Notes under the pieces: model-generated
Databases searched by the model: none
Seen by the model: only the letters and a program-made list of their open reading frames with translations
What the model was told of the DNA's origin: nothing
Program-made: the position numbers and the translations under genes
In this document: positions 32,421 through 44,271 of the stretch, piece by piece
Position numbering within the stretch: position 1 is the first letter of the stretch
Layout of the letters: each line of letters starts with the position of its first letter
DNA from: Mesodorylaimus sp. YZB2_4
Taxonomy: Eukaryota; Nematoda; Enoplea; Dorylaimida; Dorylaimidae
Length of the DNA stretch: 64,000 nucleotides
Assembly (NCBI GenBank): GCA_030248295.1
Contig: JASANH010000401.1
Location: 62,001-126,000 of the forward strand
Direction: 5' to 3'

Positions 32421-34660
32421 TTAATGTTCAATGATGGGCAACGGAGTGGTGAAAGTGCCCATGTTCTGGTGGTGCATTATGAACGGGGGAAGAGTGAATC
32501 CTTTCTCTTTTAAACACGATTCCATGCGAGTCATGAAGACTCGGCGGCACGGCTCGGTGGCTTTGAAGATGCATTTTTGCCTCTTGGGGCACTTGACTGA
32601 GCAAGACCACTCGGCACTGAAAGGGCAAAAACGATCAGTAGGAGACCAGAAAAAGGAGACGATCAAGGAGCAGTTTCTGAAATATATATTTATTTGAGAC
32701 CTCTGTAGGGTGGAGTATGACGATATTATACCTAGTTGGGCTACCGTGATAGCTACCGTGCAGTGGCTACCTTTTTTCAGGGTATGACAAGAACGGGCTG
32801 CAAAATTGCTAGGTTCTTGCAGGTCCCAAGAATGATAGCAGAATCCAGGCGATTACCACAGTCTGATAAGCATGATTTAGTGATAAGGTTCTTACATCTG
32901 CTTGCACTTATTCTTTCGACGGATAAAGGTGTTCATGGTGCTGATTAAACTGCTATCCGATCCCAGCTTCTTGAATTCATTCTTAACGCATTTCATTTGT
33001 TCTTCAGTCTTGCGGCATTCAGGGCGCATGCTGAAACAGCACTGCATGTTGAAAATGGCTCGTCCCTACAAGCAGGTCGTCCTCGTCCTTAGAACTTACT
33101 GTTTGCCATGTCCAGCCCAGCCTCGCTTCTCGTGGCTGCCAGACGAGGAAGAGCTTCTGCTGCGTTTTCCCCCCTTCTTCCCACTGGACAGTCCACCCTT
33201 CTGCTGGCTTCCTGACGATGAAGAGCTTTTGCCTTTGCTGCCGCTTTGTCCCTTGGACAAACCGCCCTTCTCGTGGCTGCCAGAAGAAGAAGAAGTGTTG
33301 CTGCGTTTTCCACCCTCCTTCCCACTGGACAGTCCAGCCTTCTGCTGGCTTTCTGAAGACGAAGAACTTTTGCTGCCCCTTTGTCCGCTTTTCTCACGGC
33401 TGCCAGAGGAAGTGCTGTTCTCGTGACTTTCAGAAGATGAGGACGAGGAGGACGAGGACGAGCTATCGTTGCGTTCGCTGGAGGCCATATCACGTGGTCC
33501 TTGATGGTGACCATGATGTCCATGGCGACCGCGACCACCATGACCACCTCGTCCACCACGGCCTCCGTGATGGCAATATCTGCCATGTCTACCTCGGCCA
33601 CCACGCCCTCCACGGCCACCACGGCCACCCCGTCCGCCGTGGTGCTTGCGCTCGAAACTGGACGATGTCTCGTTGCTGTTGTCAGCGTCGATTTCACCAG
33701 TCACTTCACCCGAACTGCTCTCGCTGGAAGAAGTTTCGTTGCTCTCCTTGTGTCCCCAGTGCATTTTGTGATGGAATTTCTTAAGTGGTTTCATGGCCAT
33801 AAACACCTCTGCGAAACCTTGCTTCATGTCCGGTGGGTACTTCTCGAAGCACTTATCAACGGCTGGTTGTGACTTGGATTTGGATTCAATGAACAATGGA
33901 TCACTGTCCATATTCTTTGCAATGGAAATGGCACAATCGTGAGCTGCCTCCCATTCAGCGTGGCAATGCCTGAGAGAAGAAACATGGCAGTTTAAAGTCC
34001 AGATGCATTACAAAAATGCACTAAAACTGCCTATGACGGTTTTCATCGCATCCTGTTGCGATCACCATATACTTACCGCGCACAAAATGGCGCCCCTGAC
34101 CGCCTGCTGACTGACACATGATCTTCCAACTAGGTAATTATATCATGCTGCAATCCAGACTTACTGTGGGATGTTAGGCGCGCATGTCTTGAAGATCTGC
34201 TTCTTACGATCTCTGATCAAGTCAGCTTCCGGGCTGCTTTCGAGCGATGTTAGACACCGGTGCTCGAGTTCCATTTGCCTGCTGCATGGCTCACTGTCTT
34301 GGGCATTTGCACCCACCTGAAATCACGATCAGTATTCAGAAAACTGGGCCAGCTTCACTGGTGTCTTTTGTGGACGTCTTGATAGCACAAGGCAACAAAT
34401 TAGCAATCAATACACCGCACATGCACAAAAATTAGACCCCTAAGCAAGCATTAAGAATTAGGCGTTGAGGGTCTCGATGGCGCATGATCGGTGGTCCGTT
34501 ATAAGTTGGGTCGATTCCCTCAAGGGTCAAGTTTTTATGCCCGTATCTAAACTTCAAAGTATGGGGCCTAGACTCCGAACGCCCACTTCGAGCAAACTCG
34601 ACTTTATCGTCAGGCACTTACCAGGATAGCCAAAACGGCCAAGGCACAATACGATATCAT
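32421..34660 (-). CDS. Secreted Gly/Arg/His/Ser-rich protein with Cys-rich ends
   Basis: Five exons on minus (34660-34622, 34316-34165, 33969-33100, 33030-32896, 32616-32421) give 463 residues. TATAAAA at 34731-34737 supports this start. Order: signal peptide (MISYCALAVLAILVGANA), a Cys-containing helical region (CSRQMELEHRC...CHAEWEAAHDC, to about 150), Asn/Ser-rich linker, a Gly-Arg-Gly/His block (about 172-230), a Ser run, then four about 22-residue repeats alternating SQQKGGLSSGK and SHEKGGLSKG types, and a C-terminal Cys-rich region (MRPECRKTEEQMKC ... CPKRQKC ... ESCLKEKG). Cys spacing of both ends resembles nematode DUF19-like secreted proteins, with the low-complexity block inserted between; that link is tentative. 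If the last donor is not used the protein stops at 32892 (399 residues). The role may be structural or adhesive; unproven. Confidence 0.75.
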
Positions 34661-34730
34661 CTCTGATGTTTACCACTTCTTTCCAACCTGTCTCCACCTC
34701 CGACTTGCTTGCCGTCTGCGCATCGTCTTC

Positions 34731-34737
34731 TTTTATA
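34731..34737 (-). promoter_or_regulatory. TATA box of the Gly/Ser/His-rich secreted protein gene
   Basis: TATAAAA on minus, about 70 bases before the ATG at 34660, with a short leader that has no other ATG in frame. It decides the start of that gene. Confidence 0.6.
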
Positions 34738-34857
34738 GGGATCTTTGAGTGGGTTCTCGTTCCATTGTCTTCCATCTAATTCTGGTTCTTCTTGAGCGAA
34801 GACACCGCCGATCGGTCCGACAGTACCCCAAACGAGGCACAAACATTATCTAACAAT

Positions 34858-35256
34858 TCAGAAAACGCCCATTTTTACACGTGGGTGTTCAGTGCCTTGC
34901 AAAGTGCCAAAAGCAAAACAAGGTATTGCTGACGCGAAAAAGTTTCTGTGCACTTTCTTTGGTCTAACATTCTTTTTGACTCCTTTGCCTCCGGCGAAAA
35001 CTAGAAATAAGTTTTTCTCGTCAATCATCGTATCCTCTTTTGGCATGCAGATGTGAGGCGTTTCTGACCTGAATGAACTTATGCACTCGTCAAAACGACC
35101 TGTTTTGATGGAAATATTTCTTACGAAACGAGTCTCCTTATTGGCTAACTGACGCCCCTGGGAACATGTAAACTTGGGTGCGTTCAAATCAATCATTTTT
35201 TTTAGAAATTCTGATTTGTTGGTGTCTGAATGTGGAATCACATGATGCAGAAACAT
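34858..35256 (-). other. Orphan exon-like frame, possibly a decayed Ig-like module
   Basis: A 132-codon frame contains KFTCSQGRQLANKETRFV, then FDECISSF and HICMPKE, a Cys spacing reminiscent of the first Ig-like module in the genes at 17754 and 41645. It lacks a clear donor, signal peptide and flanking exons, so it may be a relic of a third family member. Weak. Confidence 0.25.
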
Positions 35257-35559
35257 CGAAAGTGACTGTTATGATGGTCGGGGGGCACACCGACTGGCAC
35301 AAAAGGGGGCAGAGCCAATTATTCGAAAATACATATGCCGGCATATACTGCTGAGAATTCTTTCAGTTCATTCAATGTAATTGAGTAGAATTTGGGAGCT
35401 AATGCAATAAACGTGTTTCGCCTTAGGTGGAAGGTTGTGTATTTGTTTGCCATAACCTGCCGCCTTACCTTGTACGTACAATACTTGTAGCGGTGTACTG
35501 GCATTTTTTGGTTAGTCCAGGAAAAAGTCGATATTTGGCAATTTTCCCGCGGGAAAAGG

Positions 35560-36030
35560 GGCTTGCTGGTTGACCCTATCGACTATGGTCAATCCGGAAT
35601 GCATGCCAGGCAAGGGTGCGTGTTAATCGCTACCCCGAGATACCGGCGGTTACCCCGTGGGTGATCATACACGCCGCGTTTCCTGTGAGGGGACTCGGGC
35701 TCGAGAGCCTCCCAGCCCGTAAGGCCTCTCTTTTATTGACCCCTAGAGAGATGAAGGGTGAGTCATCCGCCGCAAGGCGCAGAGAGAACTTCGGTGTTCT
35801 GGCTTGCCTTTGTTGGCCATTCGATACACTCTTCCCAGGCCAGGCAGAAACCCGTCGGGCTGATATCTCTGGCTCCTACGGCTAACGTTAAGAGACCTGC
35901 CACCGCTCCCCGCGGACCCTCTCCAATGCTATTCAGCTTGCTACAGTCGATTTGACTGGCGATGAGCGACTTGCTAAGTTTGTTAGTAGCTGTTTTCAAG
36001 CTGATCAAGATTCACTCACTGCGGGCCATT
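35560..36030. repeat. Repeat fragment shared with 52490-52600
   Basis: The stretch near 35835-35890 (CAGAAACCCGTCGGGCTGAT) is the reverse complement of a segment near 52515-52565. The rest has an open but unrecognised minus frame (35763-36008). It is probably part of an old retroelement. From 36031 to 36945 I see nothing. Confidence 0.4.
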
Positions 36031-36945
36031 TAAAAAGATCAGATCTAAATTACATCAAATTTCACCTAAATTAATCGAAGTCCGAAATCTGTGTATAATC
36101 GGAAGGATCCTCATAAAGAGCCTAGATTTAGGTTCTTCAAGGATCCATGTGAATCTACTGTGAAAAAGGAATCTGGATGCAGGTACAGCAAAACACGTCG
36201 GCGACGGCTTCGCGATAACATATAACAAAACATTTCGCAAAAGTCGGTTCCGTGGGAAGCAAAAGCTCCGTCAGCCTTTCACTAAGGATGAGGCAGTGTG
36301 CCAGGGGCTCGACCATTGGCCAGAGAAACAATGTTGTCAAACAAGGATCGCTATTCAGAGGGCCCATGGTCTCTTATCCCTCTATTGCGGAGCGCACACA
36401 CACGCAGGCTATGTATGCACAGTGAAGTGATTGCTAGTTGTTCAACAAGTATTCCTGGTTATTCGGGAAGTCGATATAGTACCAAGCAGAACAGTCTCAG
36501 GCCAGTGGGTTCGAAGTATCAGTCGTCTACCCAGTGGCAGATGGATTTTTTGACCTTACTCCGAGTATCTCCCACCTGATAATGATGCCCCTGGGTCTGA
36601 CACTCTCGACCCTCAGCCTAGCCATTGACAAAACATAAATCGATAATCACTTTTGAAAAGAACACATAATTCGATGACTATTTTGGAAAAAAATCGATAA
36701 TCATTTTTTATCTAAGTGGGAGTAGAACCCTCGGCTGTACAGTAAATGCGCACCTACTGTAGCTCCGTGCACTTAAGACATAAAAAGTCGTAAATTTCGA
36801 GTTATCTAGTTTCTTACGGCACCGTATAGATTCAGCCTAGTCAATAACTAGCGAAAAAAAAATCGAGTGAAAAAGCAACAGCGACATGGGTGAGTAAGAA
36901 CGAGATAAAAAAAACCCGCCAAGAGTTTCTCGGTTCACATTAGAT

Positions 36946-38758
36946 TCATTTGGTTTTTTTCAGAGTCTCCCCTTTCGATTTTCCCTTGCGTACTTTCGTT
37001 CCACTTTCTTTTTTCGATACTGAACACAATTCCTTTTGAGTTTTCACCGATTTGGCGATGTTCGTTTTTCCACTAGGACCAGGTTTGCTCGTAAACTCAC
37101 CAGCCTTTGTTTCGACGGGCGATCCTTTAGACGTGGACGGTCCATCCAACACGTTTTGCAGTTCAGCTTTACGCGCTTTCTTTTCAATGGATTCCTTCTG
37201 AGATTTAGTCAAGTCGAGCTGAGCTCGGGGCCCCGGTGACTTCGGCGTCGATGGCGGCGTCGTTGGCGGAGTCGGAAGTCTGACAGAACGTGGTAGCGGA
37301 CTCCTATTTTCTTCTCGGCCAACTGCAAAGATACTTGAAGCTTTAGAAAAAGCCAACAACATTGCCTCAATTGTCCTTACGCATTTTTCCACAGCGACAA
37401 TCACTGATTTTGTAAAGACTGGAATAAATGAGAGCGAACAACTGGTTGATCCGAGGTGCTTTCAGCAACTTGGGTGACATGGCGCTTGGACATTTGCTGC
37501 GAATAATCTTGAATATGCCAGGTATATCAACTAACAGGGTTTCCATAATCATTTTGTGACCATAGTAAATAATTGCCATGGCGACTGAAGTAGAGATCCC
37601 ATCCTCGCAAAGCATCATCACTGCGGCCATGCCTTGCTGAGCCATTTGCTCTTGATGCTTATCGATTGCTTTGATCAAATCCTTCATGTCAACTTCATTT
37701 TCACCAATGGAGGCGGTGATTAAGACAATCTGCAAGCAAAGATTAATGTTAATAGTAAAAGCTCTTGACGTAATCAGTCAAAACTGCAACACCTGGATCC
37801 TCTTCCCAAAGCCATGGATATCGACAAGGTAAGTACAACAGCCATCGATGATAAAGCCCAATTCATCAGCGACTCGAAAATCAAAAAGACCAACTTTTTG
37901 AACTAAACCTTTTTTCAGCTGGATACCCGAGAATTCGTAAAGAGTGGGTACGAAGACAACTCCGACCTGCAATGAAGAAAAACAGTGAAAAAAAGGCGGC
38001 GAAAAAGCGGCCACCAACCTCTTTGTCCATGATAGCCTTCAAGTAGTGCTCGTTGAGGTCTGGCGAGGCCGGAATCTTGCCAACCAGCAAATTGCGCTCC
38101 TTGAAATCCCTCATGCAGTAAATTGGCAACCTGTGTTGTCGAAAATTCAGCCGCCAGGCAAACGGCCAAAAAAGCTTGACGCTCACAGCTGCGTGATTTT
38201 TAATGAAAATGGGGTACGCGTCGCCTTTGCCCTGGTAAGCATGTACGCAACCCAGAGGACCGTCTATATCTTTGACATAATTCAAATGGGCAGATAGATC
38301 AGGCATTCTTTTGTGCAGCCTCACTTCACGACTTGCCTTCTCCAAATCAGACCGATTTAGACCATTCCGAGTCAGGCTGTGGCGCTGCTTGTCTAAAAGA
38401 AACCAACTTCACAGTGCGAAACAGAAAAATTCGTACTTACATAGGCGTATTTTAAAAATCAGCCACTTGAAGAACCAGAACCATCCCACCAAGAAAATGG
38501 CGTTCAAACATCCAGCAGCGCCAAAGTACCATTTGACAAATTGTATGAATATGAGCAAAAAAATTGCAACTGCAAAAGGATTTAACGCGACATCAAATTT
38601 TTAGCACTGTGCGTAGGCTAACCTTCCGCCTGATCGATGGTTGTGCTTCCATAGGATTCGTTGATGGGCTGATCAGTCCACGATGACGATTGGATCCAAG
38701 TATTCACTGAAAAAGCAGACATGCGTCGAGGAACATAACAGGAATCTAAGTGCTTCAT
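36946..38758 (-). CDS. Membrane protein with inactive tyrosine-phosphatase-like domain
   Basis: Six exons on minus (38758-38623, 38569-38441, 38392-38019, 37966-37793, 37729-37492, 37418-36946) give 507 residues; start may also be the Met at 38722. Order: short Ser/Thr-rich lead, one or two membrane segments (about 46-85), then a region matching a tyrosine-phosphatase fold in order: AYPIFIKNH...FWPFAWR (usual ...FW.M.WE), YCMRDFKER, the position of the WPD loop (now TASIGENEVDMKDL), the signature loop LCEDGISTSVAM (usual HCxxGxxRSG, here Cys and Gly kept but Arg changed to Thr), and DIPGIFKIIRSK. A Pro/Lys/Ser-rich tail follows. Loss of WPD and Arg predicts no catalysis. The last junction (TGTCCAAG donor) is weak; without it the protein ends at 37367 (391 residues). 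Confidence 0.6.
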
Positions 38759-39836
38759 GTCCAAAAGGGGTCTGATGGCCGCTATTGGTCTACGAGAGTG
38801 TGCAGTGACTTAGTGTTCCCGCCCTACGAGAATTCGATTTTGGTCAAAAAACAAGCCGTTTTAGCGATGGCTAGCGGCGATCAGAACAAGATCGTGAAAC
38901 CTGCCGGTGAACAATGGTCTGCCAAAGACCAGATGGATGGCCGAGTGGGGGATGCAAGATCGAGGCTTGCACGAACGGCTCTGGCGAAGCCTATGCTGAA
39001 TGCGGTAAGCCAGGATGGGTCACGTGCTGCCGTTGGGACATCCTCAGCTCTGGGCCAAGTCTCAACCTTAAGATCAGCAGGTGGTGTCCGCATGCAGTTA
39101 CACAACGGCTAATGACCTCCCCAAAAGAAAGGAGACTAGCGACCAGGTCGCTTGCAAAAGAACTAGAGGGCGCTCATCACTGGCGAAAACCCTGCCAGAA
39201 GAACTGTGATTGGAAGAGTTGAAGATATGAAGACCCGTTTTTGGCGCACTATTGTACAAGTTGAGTGAGTGCCATGGTTCAGTAAAGATTCGATTTAGTC
39301 GCTTCGTTTTGTGTGGCTCGCCTTGTTCATATTTCACTAGATGAGGGGAAGTGAGGCTGTTTGCGAGGCAAGGGACGATGTGGGGCGACCAGCGAGGCGA
39401 TGTGTGTGGAATCTCGAAGCGTTTTCCAGCGAGATCTTTCGCTCACCGAGCACTTTTCCATTGAGATGACTGGGATAGCTATTCTCGAATGTATTGCTGT
39501 CACTGTTTTCCTGTCACCGAGTCTGATTTTACAGGCACTGAGCAAAGTTTAAGTCGTAATCTAGAAAAACTGTTCGTGGGAAAAGTTCCTCGAGACAATG
39601 GGAGTGGCAGGGAAAAAAATCGAGGCAGTCTTGCGCGGAGGGCGGTGGGGGTTTTTCTAGCGAGGTCTAATAAAGTATTTTCAAGCGAATGATACCACAT
39701 CCGTTATTGTCAACGGCCCTAAACCTCATGACTATCGTTCGTGCCAGGTTCTGCTGACGAAGCATTTATCGTGGGCCAAGGTGATTTGTGGGTAACATGG
39801 AAGGTGACTATCGACTATGGCATGCTGTGCTGCGTA
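38759..39836. other. No gene seen
   Basis: Several short frames on both strands, none with a recognisable domain. Upstream control of the gene on minus is presumably here but no TATA box stands out. Confidence 0.4.
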
Positions 39837-40898
39837 TAGCGTTGATACAGTTTTGGAAAAAAGATTCAGTTTCAGTTTCAGTTAAGTTAAGTGAATCTCC
39901 GAATAGATTCAGTTTCAGTTACAGTTAACTGGATCTCAAAAGATTCAGTTAACTGAATTTAACTGAATGATTCAGTTTTTCCTTAAAAAGCATTTCGCAT
40001 CAAGATGTGAACACTTGACGAGAACAATCTCCACTTTTCTGTATTCGAATGTAATTTCTTTTGCTCCAAAAGAAAGCTCTGCGCAAAATATTTTGCTCGT
40101 CAGGCCAACTACTCAGCAGAGGTCAGCGGCCGAAGTCCTGCAAATTTTTGGAAACATTCTCGCTTCGTCAGGTCTTCTGCGCGAAAAAATTCAGAAGCAG
40201 AAGCCTGGAAGACGGAACCAAGGCCCATAACAGCGGGTTCAGAAGAGCCCTGCGAGTCTTTCTCAACTTTCTGTCGCCTCGCAACACACGAATTTCAGAA
40301 ACCTGCAAGATTTTAGGAGCTGACCGCTGCTGACGATAACATGAAGTAAGCATGTCAAGTTCAACTTACTGGTTGGTTAAGCTTTATAAGATCAAGAAGA
40401 TGTAACTTTAAAATGTTTGTAATAAAATGATTGAAACTGAAGAAACCCTTTTTCATAAATTGTAGTTACTTTTATTTTATGATTCTGTACCGACTGCTTT
40501 TCAACATTGCCTCGCCTAGCTTATAACTCTTTCACTCGGCGCTTGCCTGCAGGAAATGATGAAGCACTACAATATTCGTGAAGATTTTGCAACATCTCTC
40601 CACATTTGCACCAAAATTCGGATGAATCGGTTTATTTTACGATAACTAGCGTTTTAAGGATAACGAAATACACCTGCAACTCGCGATTAAGATGATCCGA
40701 ACCAGCAATTTGTCTAGCTGCGTTTCGTTTCTCTTTGAGATCTGCGCGAACATCCGCAAACAGATTACTAATTTTCAAAAGAGTAGTAACTCTAAAACTG
40801 AATTTAACTGATTCTAAACAGATTCAGTTACACTTAAATTCAGTTTTGGCGAGGAGATTCAGTTTAAGTTTCAGTTTCAGTTAACTGTAACAACGCTA
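39837..40898. mobile_element. hAT-type non-autonomous element, 1062 bp
   Basis: The ends TAGCGTTGATACAGT (left) and, reversed, TAGCGTTGTTACAGT (right) are terminal inverted repeats, flanked by the exact 8-bp duplication GCTGCGTA at 39829-39836 and 40899-40906. Both ends carry dense TTCAGTTAACTGAA-like units, a typical array of subterminal motifs. Eight-bp duplication and a TAGNG start are hAT hallmarks. No transposase frame is seen. A smaller element sits inside at 40117-40337. Between 40907 and 41644 I see nothing. Confidence 0.85.
40117..40337. mobile_element. Small inverted-repeat element nested in the hAT element
   Basis: Left CTCAGCAGAGGTCAGCGG and right (reversed) GTCAGCAGCGGTCAGCTC pair, and the family matches 13808-14010 in the intron of astacin C. 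No ORF. Confidence 0.5.
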
Positions 40899-41644
40899 GC
40901 TGCGTAACTTGGCCAAACAATGGAACATGCGCGAATTTCCAAGAGATAATGGACCCGAGGAAATTATGATTGATAGCAGCTGATATGATGCAAGTCGCGA
41001 GCTAAAGTTGTGCTAAAGTTGCTGTTTACTTGGCCGTTCAGGATCACAGTTTATCAGGGCATACAGTCTGATTGGTCTCATTTAAGCGAAGCAGATTGGA
41101 ACCCTTTCTGATCAAAACTTTGCTGAAGAGTGAGGCAAGTAATCTAATGCATCTATTAGCTTGTTTCTACGTGTATATACGGTCCCTTTCGTAGAATTAA
41201 GATTAACCTGACACTGCCCAGAACTGGGATACTGAGCAAGCGTCAAGTCATTATTTTCTGAGCGTTTAGTCCGCCGTGGGGCTGGGCCCGTCTTTTTGCT
41301 CTTTTGTCTTCATTTTGTACAGCTCTCTGCGTCTTGTAGATTTAAGTTCAGCTCCCGCGTGTCTTCTCGAAGGGTGCCCAGTAAGCATGTCTCTTGTTCT
41401 GCTGGAATTTGTCGGGACTTACAATAGTTTGATGGTTGATGGGTTGAGTCGTCTAGGCTGGTAAATTAGAAGAGGCACTGTGCGCCATTGAAACTGCGCT
41501 TTCAAGCTGACCCCAACTTCCCGTCCATCTAGTTTTGTTATTAGAATAGCACAATTCCGTGAGGCCTTCCTCCGGTAACCTCGCGCGGAAATATTACGCT
41601 CACCTTATGGGAAATTTAGGGATGACCTCCATGGGTTTTTCCAG

Positions 41645-43303
41645 TCAGCCAACAGTTTTCCAGTCAACTTTCGAGAATACGGCCTCTGGTCTGTTCAACT
41701 CGCGGGAGGCTTTCAGGTGGCCTTCTGAATGGTGGCACCGAGTTACTGTGCAGTAGCTTTGGTTCGGTAGGTTGGGAAAACAAAAACAACACAAAGACTT
41801 AAAGTTGGACTTACCCCTCGGATGGTCAGGTACAGTGAAACGATCGGATTCGATAGCGAGGGAAAACGTGCGATGCGGGTTGCATGACCTGTATTTGCGA
41901 GTACCAATGCAAATGTAGTTGCCTGGTTTTGGTGGTACCAACTTTGGCCCTTCCTGAAATCGACAAGGACTTCGAGATTCACACTATAGAAAACAAGGAT
42001 AGCTCACTCCGATTTTCTTCCCGCTTTCGTCTTTCCAGGTATATTCATCCAAGAACCCGTCTTTCGGCGGAATGCTGCTTTGCAAATGGTTGATGTTTGA
42101 ACCGTCGTAGCTCGGGATGATTTCGGGTTTTAGTTCTAAACGCAAAGAATTTCGTGAGAGACTGAAAATAGGACTGAAAATACAGACCGTCCATGATGAC
42201 CAAGAGGAAGGAGAGCCTGGCCTTGAGTTGATCGAGCACAGTGAAGTCGCACAGCATTTTTAGTAATTCGGAACCATTCTCGAACAGTTCGTCGACAATC
42301 GGGATGAATATGATTCCACCATTTTTGTCAATATTCTGGGCGAAAGTATGCAGCACTTCCTTCTTTCGATTCTTGAACAGGCATGTCAGATTCGAGTCTT
42401 GCAGGTCATTATTGTTGTCGAACACGATTTTCATATGTTTCTCCGTTTTCTGTATTTCTTTTGTCATCAGGATCGGTTCATTGAACGAGAACGGCCCTGT
42501 GCGTCCGATCTTCATCTTCGGAATGTGATCCTCACCTAAATAACAGGCTGAAGACAAAAAACGAAACAAAAAAGGACACTCACCCAAGCTCAATTTGCAG
42601 TCTTGTGCTTTCATGAGGGCCCAAGCCTTGCTGTAGTCTTCGCTCGTGCAGAGCGAGTGACCACCGGAAGGGCAGAACCAGACGTCAGAAGCGAAGACGC
42701 CGCAGTCATTGGGTTCAATATCGTCGCACGGACGCGTTTTTCCATCTTTGTCCACGTAGCATTGCTTGTTTTTTTCTTCGCAATTCGTTTTTTCGCATTC
42801 GGCGTCAGAGCCTAGAAAGACGCTGTCATGTATCCGTCAGAAAAGCGCGGATGTATTTTTCCAAGAAACTTCAAACGGCACATTTTATTACTAAAACTGT
42901 TTCACTTACACGGAAGATAGCCGATTTTGAGCGAAACCTCTGACAGATCTCCGCTGTGACGACACTTGTAGTCGCCGATGGGAATCGTTTCGGTGATGTC
43001 GAACTGCAGCCAATTTTCTCCGATTTTGCACGGTTTCAAAGCGATGGCCGCTTCATCTTTGTTTCGAGCGAGTTCTATCACATCGTTGGTATCGCAGGCA
43101 GTTAGAACGCACGAGACGTTGGCCTGGCCGCCGTTGTACATCGAACTTGCGTGATCTCCGAAGACATCGTTAAAAGTGCTTTTCATCATATCTGTAATTA
43201 TTGTTCGTTATTTTCAGATTTTACCTGGAGAGCTATTCTTACAAGGCACAACGCCCACCGCTGATCCGAACATGCCGGCCATAAGCAGCTTTTTCCACTT
43301 CAT
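41645..43303 (-). CDS. Secreted Ig-like/Cys-rich protein, paralogue of the gene at 17754
   Basis: Seven exons on minus (43303-43225, 43191-42910, 42811-42584, 42535-42188, 42135-42008, 41953-41815, 41724-41645) close in frame to give 427 residues. Order: signal peptide (about 1-20), first Ig-like module containing VFGDHA (compare KFGDHV in the paralogue) with three or four Cys, a Cys-rich module (residues about 121-196), a second Ig-like module with FSFNEPIL (paralogue: VIFNEPIS) and LTCLF, and a third with EYTWKDESG and GNYICIG, an Ig-like W...Y.C pattern. No repeat stalk and no C-terminal hydrophobic segment, so it is probably fully secreted, unlike the paralogue. The first intron is only 33 bp. 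The family is unrecognised; the extracellular role is inferred from signal peptide, Cys pairs and sequons. Confidence 0.8.
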
Positions 43304-43935
43304 CACTAATCGCAGAGGATGCAAAAAAGTCACGTGCGCACTGCCGCACTGCAGAAGACGGTAACTAAGAATGAGCATATTACGAATGCGCACACGTCGA
43401 ACACTTGTAAGGTTGAGTATACTTTACAGTGTCCAAGGCTTCTTTACACACGCGGCACTGAATAGCTTGCGAAATTTCCTATACCCTCACAGGAGACACG
43501 ACTAACGGAAACGCGCATTTTTCGATCGGACGAATCTGCGCACGATCAGTCGATAAAACATACTTTTCTCTACAAAGTTTTCACTGACATTAACGGGTTA
43601 TCGCATATGGTTTCGAGAAAAATGGCCGAAAGCGGCGATGGCGCAAAAACGCATGGGTACTTACAGTTTGAAGAATACGTGCACTGTATTCTTGTTAAAC
43701 CGCAAGAACTACATATCTTCCAGCCGAACGCTACCAGTGCATGTTTTCAGCGTTCCTCTTCTCTCTTGTTTTATTCAACGCCAGAAAATTATTTTTTGGT
43801 TTTGTTCAAAATTTTGTAGTAACCTTGAAAATGTTGATATCTTATACTCAAGCCGGCTCCGACTTGTTCAAAGCATCATTGCAGCATCAAGCTATTCATA
43901 ACCCATCTGTGTCAACGTTAATAGTTTCTTGCAGG

Positions 43936-44271
43936 TGACCTACAGTATGCACGTACATCATTCTCGCAACTGATCACATAGGGATGCTCAGAATTGGTCA
44001 CTCAGAATCGAGATCCTTATATCAAACTGGCTGTCAAATGGGGGACTGACATGAAATAGTAAGCAAACGTCATTTATTCTCTGAAATTATTTCTGACCAC
44101 CACGATCCTTGCAGCTTGCGGAAAGTTCGTTCTAAAATTTGGGCTCTGCGCAAAAAACAGCTCTCTGTTCGGTATGAATAAATTTTCTCGCAATTTAGAG
44201 GAGTTGTTGAAACTTTGGGATAGGTATGAAAAAAGGATTGGAACCAGATCATATTATCGAATAAGATGTGA
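43936..44271 (+). pseudogene. Decayed C-terminal piece of an O-GlcNAc-transferase-like gene
   Basis: Aligns with the last two exons and their intron of the OGT-like gene at 53388-59665 (59335-59665). The first exon reads RDPYIKLAVKWGTDM (gene: RDYIKIAVKLGTDI) and ends in the same phase-2 donor TAGTAAGC; the second has LRKVRSKIW and, after a one-base frameshift in an A run, ELLKLWDRYEKR (gene: ALLMKMWDRYES). Since the intron is retained, it came from a DNA duplication, not a processed copy. Earlier exons were not found upstream (43304-43935), though that stretch might hide diverged pieces. Confidence 0.75.

Noticed and set aside
33089..33784. Alternative frames over the low-complexity secreted protein
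   Set aside because: Repetitive GGN/AGN codons keep all frames open. Only the frame that joins the signal peptide and both Cys-rich ends through phase-matched introns was kept.
37915..38169. Alternative frame in the phosphatase-like gene after a GTGAGC donor
   Set aside because: Using that donor loses the FW.F.WR and YCMRDF match. Reading straight through preserves it.
43607..43935. Possible earlier exons of the decayed OGT copy
   Set aside because: Frames here show no motif that I could align with the intact gene.
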